A DNA stretch of 54,991 nt, taken from Corallococcus sicarius. Lineage in GTDB: Bacteria > Myxococcota > Myxococcia > Myxococcales > Myxococcaceae. The stretch spans positions 1 to 54,991 of the forward strand of contig NZ_RAWG01000020.1 in assembly GCF_003611735.1 (NCBI RefSeq). Direction: 5' to 3'. The notes beneath the pieces are model-generated. The model searched no databases and was not told the origin of the DNA. It worked only from the letters and a program-made list of their open reading frames with translations. Position 1 is the first letter of the stretch. Each line of letters starts with the position of its first letter. Positions 23,601 to 31,400 of this stretch are shown one piece after another. The position numbers and the translations under genes were made by a program.

Positions 23601-23676
23601 CGGGGGCGCCGGGGAAGCGCCCGGCCATGCCGACAATGGCGATGGCCTGCGCGTCGATGTTCGTATCAGCGGACAT
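17695..23676 (-). CDS. PKS module KS-AT-KR-ACP with degenerate carrier and C-terminal sulfotransferase
   Basis: A 1993-residue protein. The KS has intact SACSTSL with Cys182. The AT has GHSIGEY and HAFH, so malonyl-CoA is predicted. The KR has the Ser, but the Tyr position is Gln1315 and the Asn position Ser, so it is probably inactive. The ACP has GGHSL (Ser1465). Next comes a carrier-like fold (about 1500-1610) whose usual DSL is replaced by YDLHALG, leaving no phosphopantetheine serine. A PAPS-dependent sulfotransferase follows (about 1640-1890) with the binding loop VHSSPRAGSTLFRVMLAGHP and the later YLYRHPLPVMES. An acidic tail with LTPAEAEKLLENMDQLSDEQ probably docks the next NRPS protein. 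In CurM and olefin synthases such sulfotransferases act on a beta-hydroxyl with a thioesterase; here there is no thioesterase and the line continues. Confidence 0.92.
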   Translation of the reverse strand: MSADTNIDAQAIAIVGMAGRFPGAPDLDTFWRNLREGVESIHPVPDAELEKRGVDPVLRKDPRHVKASAALEGMELFDAGFFGFTPREAELMDPQHRVFLECAWEALEKAGHTPEGFDGSIGVFAGASTNTYLVFHLVPNFDQLSGMDQVQVDVSNGGDFLATRVAYKLNLRGPSYSITSACSTSLVATHAACQSLLNEECDVALAGGVSVHVKHPEGYPYVPGGIVSPDGHCRAFDAKAEGTVFGSGVGVVVLKRLADALADGDHIHAIIKGSAINNDGAMKVGFTAPSVEGQATVISEALGAAGVAPESIGYLEAHGTGTKMGDPIEVRALNKAFKFRSAAAKANPPKIPVGSLKSNIGHLANAAGVSSLIKAVLTLEHRQIPPSLHVTEVNPEIPFAGGPFFVNTKLTDWQANPKHPRRAGVSSFGVGGTNAHVVLEEAPALSPSGASRPAQLLVLSAKSDAALDAATRNLAAHLKAHPAQALADVAFTLQTGRQAMAKRRVLICRDRDDALAALEVEGSPRLWTQAPDVQERPVAFLFPGQGSQYVGMARDLYASEPTFKKHLDACAEKLTPHLGLDLRTVLFPEASKAEAATQALARTELTQPALFVVEYALAKLWMAWGVKPSAMLGHSIGEYVAACLAGVFSLEDALALVAARGKLMQGLPAGAMLSARMEESALKPLLTGGLAVAAVNAPGFTVVAGPTDAVDALQTKLTAQGVEVSRLHTSHAFHSAMMDPILAPFTERVRQVKLNAPTLPFLSNVTGTWIEAGQATDPGYWATHLRQAVRFSAGLQELGRKWPQAAFLEVGPGTVLATLAKQQPGAEARVIVSTTRHPREQTPDLAVLLGALGRLWLGGVSVDWKGFAGNEQRRRVPLPTYPFQRERYWIEAKPLGSAGGAARTDAPASLTKRTDVADWFYAPSWKLSPLPRAKAQDAEEGGWLVFADDTGVADALAPKLGGSVYRVVPGAKFEQRPDGTYAVDPKHLQDYCSLLDALKKQGRAFANVVHLWSLSPKPASQEATLELGFHSQLFLARALGESGHLEPLTWSVVTSRSARVEQSDVQLPAQALLVGPTRVLPQEYPHLSCRFVDVVPGDAGAVADRLAAELRAEVREAVVALRGRQRWVQTFEPLRLEAGADVLRDGGVYLITDGLTGIGHALASELATVHRAKLTLVETTDFPSRGQWSAWVEKHGVEDAVSRRIQRALALERTGVEMLVLPAALTELESMRGVVEATTARFGRIDGVIHAAGGMQGATLGTIAETGPDKVDWHFRPQVDGVRVLQQVLPAQGPAFCLLVSSLSSVLGGLGQVAQASASAFMDSFAEVLSETSAYPWLSVDWDAWQFADERAMEELSPALARFAIQPAEGLEALHRALAHGEGGRLAVSTGDLTARRRQGPRPTKADAKGKKDASRGKHARPSILTPYLAPRTELEKTVAGIWEQVLGIDGIGIHDNFFELGGHSLLATQLRNHIHAVLKVDLSLRGLFETPTVAGVAGRVEQELGKRSTATEKPIAERLRTAFPTERPALLTEYLRHHISEGLRIPQEQLPADGSLKGYDLHALGAELEYDLRQDFKFQLYPHEVQAHPSIPELSKYLLVEMDRLSDPQRFAEGKPLSAYPLKPYRTQGTGKARTDTAKKNPPMVFVHSSPRAGSTLFRVMLAGHPRLFCPPEVNLLFFESMREWRENIGFGSEMEWTTGGLQWAFMELEKLDSAAGAGLVDRLVADDVSAQEVYRRLQERSAPRLLVDKTPTYAMDVETLQRAEQMFDGNKYIYLYRHPLPVMESILRMRFDRLFAAGLFGDADVDPYVVAETVWALSNRNLLNFFDGIGRERCHWVAYEDLVADPTKVMTGVCDFLGLPFDERMVQPYDGKKERMMGGLGDPNILQHQGIEKKLGESWKRIKWPRAFDASTHAVIERLGYSVEGATPAAAPAGATLTAPAPKQKLTPAEAEKLLENMDQLSDEQVAELLAVMEDAGGEGGGGGSSDEEAA

Positions 23677-23714
23677 GGGGTGTGCTCGTCAGCGAAAGGG
23701 GTGCGGGAGGGGGA

Positions 23715-26700
23715 CTACGGCTCCTCGTCGGAGGCGCCGTCGCCCTGGCGGTTCGCGCGGCGGGCGCGGCGGCGCTCCCCGCGGCTGAGCGCCTCGGTGT
23801 CTTCAGGGACGGCGTCCGCGTCCTCGGTGCCGCTGGCGGCCTTGAGCAGCTTCGCCAGCGCGCCCACGGTGGGGCCTTCGTAGAGGGTGACCGCGGGCAG
23901 CGCGACGCCAAACTGCTCGCGCACGCGGGCAATCAGCTTCACGCCCACGAGCGAGTTGCCCCCCAGCTCGAAGAAGTTGTCGTGCACGCCCACCTGGTCG
24001 ATGCCCAGCGTCGTCTCCCAGAGGTGGGCAATCTTCTCCTCCAGCGCGTCGCGCGGCGGCACGTAGGCGTTCTGGAGCGTGGGCCGGGGCGTGGTGCCCA
24101 GGGACGAGCCCGCATCCTGCTTCGCCGCCGCGGCCGCCTCCGACTCCGCCGTGGCCGCCGGCTGCGCCCACTTGCGAGAGCGGGCGCGCAGGTTGCTCGT
24201 GGACACCGCCACGTGCGACACGGCGCCCAGCTGGAAGAGCTGCTCGAAGGCGTCCTCGCCCTCGGAGAGCGTGATGGCCAGCGCGCCGAACGGGCTCTGC
24301 GTGCCCTCGGCGCGGGACTCGAACTTCCACGCGTCCCAGCCCACGCTCATCCACGGCACCGGCGTCGTCTGGGACTGCTTCGTGGCGAAGGCGTCCATGA
24401 ACGACGTGGCCGCCGCGTACGACGCCAGCCCCAGGCCGCCCAGCACCGCCGCCAGCGACGACGACAGCAGGCAGAAGTCCAGCGAGCGTCCGCGCAGCGC
24501 CTCCTCCAGCGCGTACAGCCCGCGCACGCGGCCGTGGAAGGTGTCGCGCACGTCCTCCGGCCGGGTGTCCGGGATGGCCCGGAAGAGGGCCTGGCCCACG
24601 TCACCCGCCGCGAACACCACGCCGTGCAGCGCGTTGAAGCGCGACAGGGCCGCGTCCACCGCCGCCTGCACCTGGACCTTGTTGGCCGCGTCCGCGCTGA
24701 CGACGAGGACCTCCGCGCCCAGCGCCTCCAATTCCAGCACCTGCTGGATGCGGCGGGCCACCGGGTTGTGCTCCGGGTTCGCCGCGAGGTGCGCGTCCCA
24801 CTGCGCCCGCTCCGGCAGGCCCGTGCGACCGGCGATGACGAGCTTCGCCTTCACCCGCTTCGCCAGGGACTTCGCATGCGCGAAGCCCAGCGTGCCGAAC
24901 CCGCCGATGAGCAGGTACACGCCGCCGTCGCGCAGCGGAATCTGCGCGGCGCGGGGCGCGTCCGCCGGAATGGACTCGAACGTCTGCACCCAGCGGGCGC
25001 CGCCACGGTAGGCGATGACGTTCTCCAGCCGGGACGGCGTCGCGCCCTCGGACAGCAGCGCCTCCACCAGCGCCGTCTCCTGCCAGCTGCCCGAGGGCGG
25101 CAGGCGCAGGTCCACGGCCTTGGCGGACAGGTGCCCGTACTCCTGCGGAATCACGCGCACCGGGCCCAGCACCGTGGCCAGCTCCGGGTGGGGCGCCTCT
25201 TCCCCCAACGACTGCATGCGGTTCGTCACGGCGACCAGCGACACCGGCCGCGTGCCGGGCTGACGCCCCAGCGCCTGCGCCAGCCCCATCAGCCCCAGGA
25301 AGCCCTTGCCGAGCGCGGACTCGAAGCCCGCCTCGCCCTGCGCGTCGCCGACACCCAGGGTGCCCAGGTGCAGGACGTGGTCCGGCGCGCGGCCCTGCGT
25401 CGTGAGCGCCTCCAGCAGCGTGCCCTCACCCCCCAGCGCGAGCGTCCAGTGGTGCTCGTCGCGCTTCGCCGTGGCGATGCCCGGCGTGATGCGCACGACG
25501 TCCTGACCGGCCTCGCCCAGCTTGAGCGCGAGCCGCGCGCCAATCCCTTCGCCGGAGCCCCCGGCGTTCTCGTCCGGGAGGAACAGCCACCAGGTGGCCC
25601 TCTTCTCGCTCCAGGCGCTCTTCGGGGGAGGCAGGGCGCGCTGCCACGACGGTAGGTAGAACCAGCGGGCCACGGGCTGCTTCTGATCCGCGGACACCCA
25701 CTCGGCGCGCTCGCCGTCCACGGCGGCGGTGTCCTTGCGCGGATCCACCCAGTGGCGCTGCCGCTCGAACGGCGAGGTGGGCAGCGCGATGCGACGGCGG
25801 CGCTCCTCGCCCCGGAACGCGTCCCAGTCCGGCTCCACGCCCTCCAGCCACAGCCGGCCCAGCGTGCCCAGGCCGTGGTCCAGGTCGTCGTGCTGCTCCT
25901 TCGGGTGGCGCAGCGAGTTGAGCAGCGCGTGCCGCGCGCCCTTGTCGGGGTGCTGCCGCGCCAGGGTGGCCAGCGTGTTGCCCGGGCCGACCTCCAGCAG
26001 GATGGCGTCCGACTCCTTCATCAGCTCCGCCACGCCGTCCGCGAAGCGCACCGCGCCGCGCAGGTGCTTCGCCCAGTAGTCCGGGCTGGTGGCCTGCTCG
26101 GACGTCACCCAGGTGCCGGTGACGTTGGAGAGGTAGGGCTTCTTCGGCGTCTGCCGGGCCACCTTGCGCACCGCCTCGCGGAAGGCGTCCAGGATGGGGT
26201 CCATCATCGCGGAGTGGAACGCGTGCGACGTGTGCAGCCGCGAGCTGTTCAGGCCCTGCAGGGTGAGCGTCTCCACGAACGCGTCCACGAGCGGCGTGGG
26301 GCCGGCGACGACGCAGGTGGACGGGCTGTTCACCGCCGCCACGGACAGGCCCGCGGGCAGCATGGGCGTCACGTGCTCTTCCGGCAGCGACACCGCGAGC
26401 ATGCTCCCCGCGGGCAGCGACTGCATCAGCCGGCCGCGCGCGGCGACCAGCGCCAGCGCGTCGTCCAGGGTGAAGACGCCCGCGAGGCACGCGGCCACGT
26501 ACTCACCGATGCTGTGACCCAGCATCGCGTGCGGCGTCACACCCCACGACTCCCACAGCTTCGCGAGCGCGTACTCGATGACGAACAGCGCGGGCTGGGT
26601 GAGGCCCGTCTGCTTGAGGCGCTCCGAGGCCATCTCGCGCGACTCCGCGGACGGGTAGAGCACCGTGCGCAGGTCCAGGCCCAGGTGCGGCTTGAGCTTC

Positions 26701-28403
26701 TCCGCGCAGGTGTCCACCTGGGCCTTGAAGACGGGCTCCTGCGCGTACAGGCCCTTGCCCATGTCCACGTACTGCGAGCCCTGTCCGGAGAAGAGGAACA
26801 TCACCGGACGGCCGCTGTTCTCCGCGCTGCCGCTGAACACGCGGCCCGGGGTGCGCTCCGCGAGCGCCGCCGCCAGGTCCGCCGTCGTGCGCGCCACCAC
26901 CGCGCGGCGCTTGCCGAAGCGCTTGCGCCCCAGCTGGAGCGTGTACGCCACGTCTGCCAGGTCCGTGTCCGGGTGCTCGCGCAGGTGGGCCGCCAGCCGG
27001 TCCGTGGCCACCTCCAGCGAGGCCTCCGTGCGCGCCGACAGCAGCACCACCTGCGCGGGGCGCCGGGGCTTGTCGGTGGCGGGGAGCTCCGGGGCCTCCT
27101 CCAGGATGGCGTGCGCGTTGGTGCCGCCCATGCCCAGCGACGTGACGCCCGCGCGGCGCGGCGTGGCGCCCTTCGGGAAGTCGCGCAGCTCCGTGTTCAC
27201 GTAGAACGGGCTGTTGGGGAAGTCGCACGCCGGGTTGGGCGTCTTGAAGTTGAGGCTGGGGACGATCTTCTTGTGGTGCAGCGACAGCGCCGCCTTGATG
27301 AAGCCCACCGCGCCCGCGGCCGAGTCCAGGTGGCCGATGTTGCTCTTCACCGAGCCCAGCGCGCAGAAGTTCTTCTTGTCCGTGCCCTGGCGGAAGGCCT
27401 GCGTGAGCGCCGCCACCTCGATGGGGTCGCCCACCTTGGTCGCGGTGCCGTGGGCCTCCACGTAGCCGATGGTGTCCGGCTCCACGTTCGCCACCGCCTG
27501 CGCCAGCGCGATGACCTCCGCCTGCCCGGCGACGGCCGGGGCCATGTAGCTGACCTTCTGCGAGCCGTCGTTGTTCACCGCCGAGCCGCGCACGACGGCG
27601 TACACGGTGTCGCCGTCCTTGAGCGCATCCGACAGGCGCTTGAGCGCCACCACCGCCGCGCCATGGCCGGCGACGAAGCCTTCGGCCTCCGCGTCGAAGG
27701 TGTGGCAGTGGCCGTCCGGCGCCGTGGTGCCACCCTCGTGGTAGAGGTAGCCCGCCTTCTCCGGGAAGTGGATGGACACGCCCCCGGCCAGGGCCATGTC
27801 GCACTCGAACGACAGCAGGCTCTGGCAGGCGTAGTGGATGCAGGTGAGCGACGTGGAGGACGAGGACTGCACCGTGACGGCGGGCCCCTTCAGGTCCATC
27901 CGGTACGCCACCTCCGTCGTCAGGCTGTCCTTGTCGTTGCCGATGGACGCCTGGAGGCTCTCCACCGACGCGACGTGCGCCAGGTGCGAGTACAGGTTGG
28001 AGAGCAGGTACGTGTTCATGCTCATGCCGCCGAACACGCCCACGCGGCCGGGCTGGCGGTCCGGGCTGTAGCCGGAGCTCTCCATCGCCTCCCATGCGCA
28101 CTCCAGGAAGACGCGGTGCTGGGGGTCCATCAGCGCCGCCTCGCGGGGGTTCATCCCGAAGAAGGCCGCGTCGAACTGGTCCGTGTCGCCCAACGTGCCG
28201 CGCGCCTTCACGTAGTTGGGCGCGCGCACCATCGCCGGGTCCGCGCCCTCGGCGATGAGCTCCTCGTCGGTGAAGAAGGTGATGCTCTCCACGCCGCCGG
28301 TGAGGTTCTTCCAGAACTCGGCGATGGTCTTCGCGCCGGGCAGGCGTCCGCCCAGGCCGATGACCGCGATGCCTTCCACTTCGGAGAGGGTGTCAGTGCT
28401 CAT
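23715..28403 (-). CDS. PKS module KS-AT-KR-ACP with Ser in place of the KS cysteine
   Basis: A 1562-residue PKS module. The KS (about 10-430) keeps both catalytic histidines (EAHGTATKVGDP and NIGHLDSAAG), but the active-site strand reads QSSSSTSL where QTACSSSL is expected, so the nucleophile position is Ser182 (TCC). The AT has GHSIGEY and HAFH, predicting malonyl-CoA. The KR has GGFGTLG, the Ser and Tyr1329, with Thr at the Asn position and Arg at the Lys position; it is the only KR of the operon that keeps its Tyr. The ACP has GGNSL (Ser1484) and a basic C-terminal tail follows. The start at 28403 has AAGGA eight bases upstream. It lies 36 bp after the FAAL-NRPS gene. Confidence 0.92.
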   Translation of the reverse strand: MSTDTLSEVEGIAVIGLGGRLPGAKTIAEFWKNLTGGVESITFFTDEELIAEGADPAMVRAPNYVKARGTLGDTDQFDAAFFGMNPREAALMDPQHRVFLECAWEAMESSGYSPDRQPGRVGVFGGMSMNTYLLSNLYSHLAHVASVESLQASIGNDKDSLTTEVAYRMDLKGPAVTVQSSSSTSLTCIHYACQSLLSFECDMALAGGVSIHFPEKAGYLYHEGGTTAPDGHCHTFDAEAEGFVAGHGAAVVALKRLSDALKDGDTVYAVVRGSAVNNDGSQKVSYMAPAVAGQAEVIALAQAVANVEPDTIGYVEAHGTATKVGDPIEVAALTQAFRQGTDKKNFCALGSVKSNIGHLDSAAGAVGFIKAALSLHHKKIVPSLNFKTPNPACDFPNSPFYVNTELRDFPKGATPRRAGVTSLGMGGTNAHAILEEAPELPATDKPRRPAQVVLLSARTEASLEVATDRLAAHLREHPDTDLADVAYTLQLGRKRFGKRRAVVARTTADLAAALAERTPGRVFSGSAENSGRPVMFLFSGQGSQYVDMGKGLYAQEPVFKAQVDTCAEKLKPHLGLDLRTVLYPSAESREMASERLKQTGLTQPALFVIEYALAKLWESWGVTPHAMLGHSIGEYVAACLAGVFTLDDALALVAARGRLMQSLPAGSMLAVSLPEEHVTPMLPAGLSVAAVNSPSTCVVAGPTPLVDAFVETLTLQGLNSSRLHTSHAFHSAMMDPILDAFREAVRKVARQTPKKPYLSNVTGTWVTSEQATSPDYWAKHLRGAVRFADGVAELMKESDAILLEVGPGNTLATLARQHPDKGARHALLNSLRHPKEQHDDLDHGLGTLGRLWLEGVEPDWDAFRGEERRRRIALPTSPFERQRHWVDPRKDTAAVDGERAEWVSADQKQPVARWFYLPSWQRALPPPKSAWSEKRATWWLFLPDENAGGSGEGIGARLALKLGEAGQDVVRITPGIATAKRDEHHWTLALGGEGTLLEALTTQGRAPDHVLHLGTLGVGDAQGEAGFESALGKGFLGLMGLAQALGRQPGTRPVSLVAVTNRMQSLGEEAPHPELATVLGPVRVIPQEYGHLSAKAVDLRLPPSGSWQETALVEALLSEGATPSRLENVIAYRGGARWVQTFESIPADAPRAAQIPLRDGGVYLLIGGFGTLGFAHAKSLAKRVKAKLVIAGRTGLPERAQWDAHLAANPEHNPVARRIQQVLELEALGAEVLVVSADAANKVQVQAAVDAALSRFNALHGVVFAAGDVGQALFRAIPDTRPEDVRDTFHGRVRGLYALEEALRGRSLDFCLLSSSLAAVLGGLGLASYAAATSFMDAFATKQSQTTPVPWMSVGWDAWKFESRAEGTQSPFGALAITLSEGEDAFEQLFQLGAVSHVAVSTSNLRARSRKWAQPAATAESEAAAAAKQDAGSSLGTTPRPTLQNAYVPPRDALEEKIAHLWETTLGIDQVGVHDNFFELGGNSLVGVKLIARVREQFGVALPAVTLYEGPTVGALAKLLKAASGTEDADAVPEDTEALSRGERRRARRANRQGDGASDEEP

Positions 28404-28439
28404 GGAGCCGTCCTTCGAAACCGAGATGCCAGAGAGTCG

Positions 28440-31400
28440 TTACTTGCCACGGCCGCGCGTCTGCTGACGCCGCGCCTGGGCGGCCCGGCGACGCTCCGCC
28501 TCGTCCTTGATCTTCTGCGACGCCGCGCCGGAGTCCTCGCCCTTGTTGGCGAGGTGCTGGGCCAGCGCGCTCACGGTGGTGAACTTGAACATGTCCACCA
28601 ACGCGAGGTCCGCGCCCAATTCCTCACGCAGCCGGCGGTGCGCCTGCGCGATGAGCAGCGAGTTGCCGCCCAGCTCGAAGAAGTTGTCGTTCAGGCCCAC
28701 GCGGTCCACCTTCAGCACCGCCTGCCAGATGGCGGCCACGCTGCGCTCCACCGCGCTCTGCGGCTGTGCGTAGGCCGCGGCGGAGGCCAGCCGGGCCCCC
28801 TCCGGCGCGGGCAGCGCCTTCGTGTCCACCTTGCCGTTGGGGGACAGGGGCAGCGCGGCCAGCGGCACGTACGCGGACGGCAGCATGTACGGCGGCAGCG
28901 CCTCCGCGAGGAAGGCGTTGAGGTCCGTGTGCGTGGGCACGGGCTGCGTGTCTGCCCCAGGCTCGGAGAACACGAGGTACGCGGCCAGCCGCTTGTCTCC
29001 GGGCGAGTCCTCGCGCGCCATCAGGAACGCGTCGCGCACGGCGGGGTGGCGGCGCACGGCGGCCTCCACCTCCCCCAGTTCGATGCGGAAGCCGCGGATC
29101 TTCACCTGATCATCCGCGCGGGACAGGAACGTCAGCACCCCGTCCGGCAGCCAGCGCGCGCGGTCGCCGGTGCGGTACAGGCGCTCGCCTGCGCGGAACG
29201 GATGCGCGATGAAGCGCTCGGAGGTCAGCTCCGGCCGGTTCCAGTAGCCGCGCGCGAGCCCCAGGCCGCCGACGTACAGCTCGCCGGTGGCGCCCACGGG
29301 GAGCAGGTTGCGCTCCGCGTCCAGCACGTACACGTCCGTGTTGATGATGGGCCGGCCGATGGGCACCCACGCGTGGCCCTGGAGGTCCTCCACCGCCATG
29401 CGGTGGTAGGTCGTGCACACCGTCGTCTCCGTGAGGCCGTAGCCGTTCACCACCGGCGTGGTGGCGAGCAGCTTCTCCACGTCGCTGGCCACCAGCGCCT
29501 CGCCGCCGGAGAGCACGAGCCGCAGGGGCGGCAGCTCGTCCAGGCGCGCGTTGAGCCCCGCGATGACCGCGGGCACCGTGCTCACGATGGTGACGGTGTG
29601 GCGGGTGATGAGCTGGAAGAGCTTCTCCTGGTCGAGGATCTCATCCTCGGTGGGCAGCACCAGCGCGCCGCCCGTGCACAGCAGCGGCAGGATTTCGCCC
29701 ACGAAGCTCGCGGAGGCCACCGACGTGAGCGGCAGCATCCGGTCCTTCGCCGTGGGCGCGTACGACTCCACGAACGAGCGCACCAGGTTCGCCAGGCCCC
29801 CGTGCTCCAGCATCACGCCCTTGGGCTGACCGGTGGAGCCGGAGGTGTAGACGAGGCACGCCAGGTCCCCGGCCCGCACCGTCGCGGCGGGAGTGGCGGC
29901 CTTGGTCGAAAGTGTGCCCTCCAGCGGCTGATCCACGAACAGCGTGCGCGCCGTCGTCCCCGTGGGCAGCGTGCGCTGGAGCCAGGACTGGGTGAGCAGC
30001 ACCTGCGCCTGCGTGTCGGCCATGATGAAGGCCACGCGCTCGGAGGGGTAGGCGGGGTCGATGGGGACGTAGGCGGCGCCCGCGGCCATCACGGCCAGCA
30101 CCGACACCAGCGTCTCCACGGACCGCTCCAGGCAGAGGCCCACGATGTCGCCCGGCTTCACGCCCGCGGACTTGAGCCACGCGGCCAGCTGCGCGGAGCG
30201 TTCACCCAGCTCGCGGTAGGTGAGCTGCGCGTCCTTGAAGAGGACCGCCACGTGGTCCGGCGTGCGCGCCACCTGCGCCGCGAAGAGCGCGGGCAACATG
30301 TCCGCGTCGCCGAGCGCGATGCGAGGGCCGCGCCAGCCTTCGAGCAGCTGCTGCTGTTCCGTGCCCGTGAGCAGCGGCAGCCGCGCGAGCGTGGAGCGGG
30401 GCTGGGCCGCGATGCCGGCCAAAAGCGTGCGCAGGTGCCCCGCCATCCGCTCGATGGTGCCGGCCTCGAAGAGGTCGGTGTTGTATTCAAACGACGCGAC
30501 GAGCTCGCCGTCCGCCTCGCCCATGGTGAGCGTGAGGTCGAACTGCGCGCCGCCGTGCTCCAGCACCAGCGATTCAATGGGCAGGCCCGCCACGGTGGAG
30601 CGTGCGCCCGGGATGTCCAGCGCGAAGGGCGTGAGGCCGCGCTCATCCAGCTTGGACGCGCGCTGGTAGACGAACATCACCTGGAACAGCGGCGAGCGGC
30701 TCTGGTCGCGCACCGGCTGCAGCCGGTCCACGAGCGCGCTGAAGGGGTAGTCCTGGTGCTCCAGCGCGCCCAGCATCGTCTGGCGCGTCTGTGCCAGGTA
30801 GTCCGTGAAGGACAGCATGGGGGACGGGCGCGTGCGCACCACCAGCGGGTTGACGAAGTAGCCGGTGATGCCCGCCAGCTCCGCGCGTCCGCGGCCCGCG
30901 CTCACCACGCCGAGCGTGAAGTCCTGCTGCCCGGTGTAGCGGTGCAGCAGGGCCTGGAAGGCCGTCTGGAGCACCATGTTGGGCGTGGCGCCGTGGTCGC
31001 GCGCCAGCGACTTCACCGCGGCGGTGATGCCCGCATCCAGCCGCGTGGTGTGCACCCGGCCGTTGAACGTCTGCGCCGGGGGACGCGGGTGGTCCGTGGG
31101 CAGGTCCAGCACCGGCAGCGTCCCGGACAGCTGCTCGCGCCAGTACTTCTCCAGCGCCTGGCCGCGCGCCCCGGCGAGCATCTCCGTCTGCCAGCGCGCG
31201 TAGTCCGCGTAGGTGCGCGCGGGAGCAGCGAGCGTGGGCCGCTTGCCCAGCCGCAGCGCGGGGTAGAGCGCGTCCAGCTCCTCCGCCATCACCGCCAGCG
31301 ACCAGAAGTCGGTGACGATGTGGTGCATGGCGATGAGCAGCGCGTGGTCCTCCGCCGCGCGCGACACCAGGCGCACGCGCAGGAGCGGCCCCTTCTCCAG

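Noticed and set aside
17695-23676. DH, methyltransferase or ER domains between AT and KR in the PKS modules
   Set aside because: The stretch between AT and KR in all three modules fits the KR structural subdomain, with no DH HxxxGxxxxP or SAM motif.
27849-27869. Sequencing error as the cause of the KS Cys-to-Ser change
   Set aside because: The change is not a lone base: the neighbouring residues also differ (SSSST instead of TACSS), which fits a real divergent KS. A check in relatives would still be decisive.
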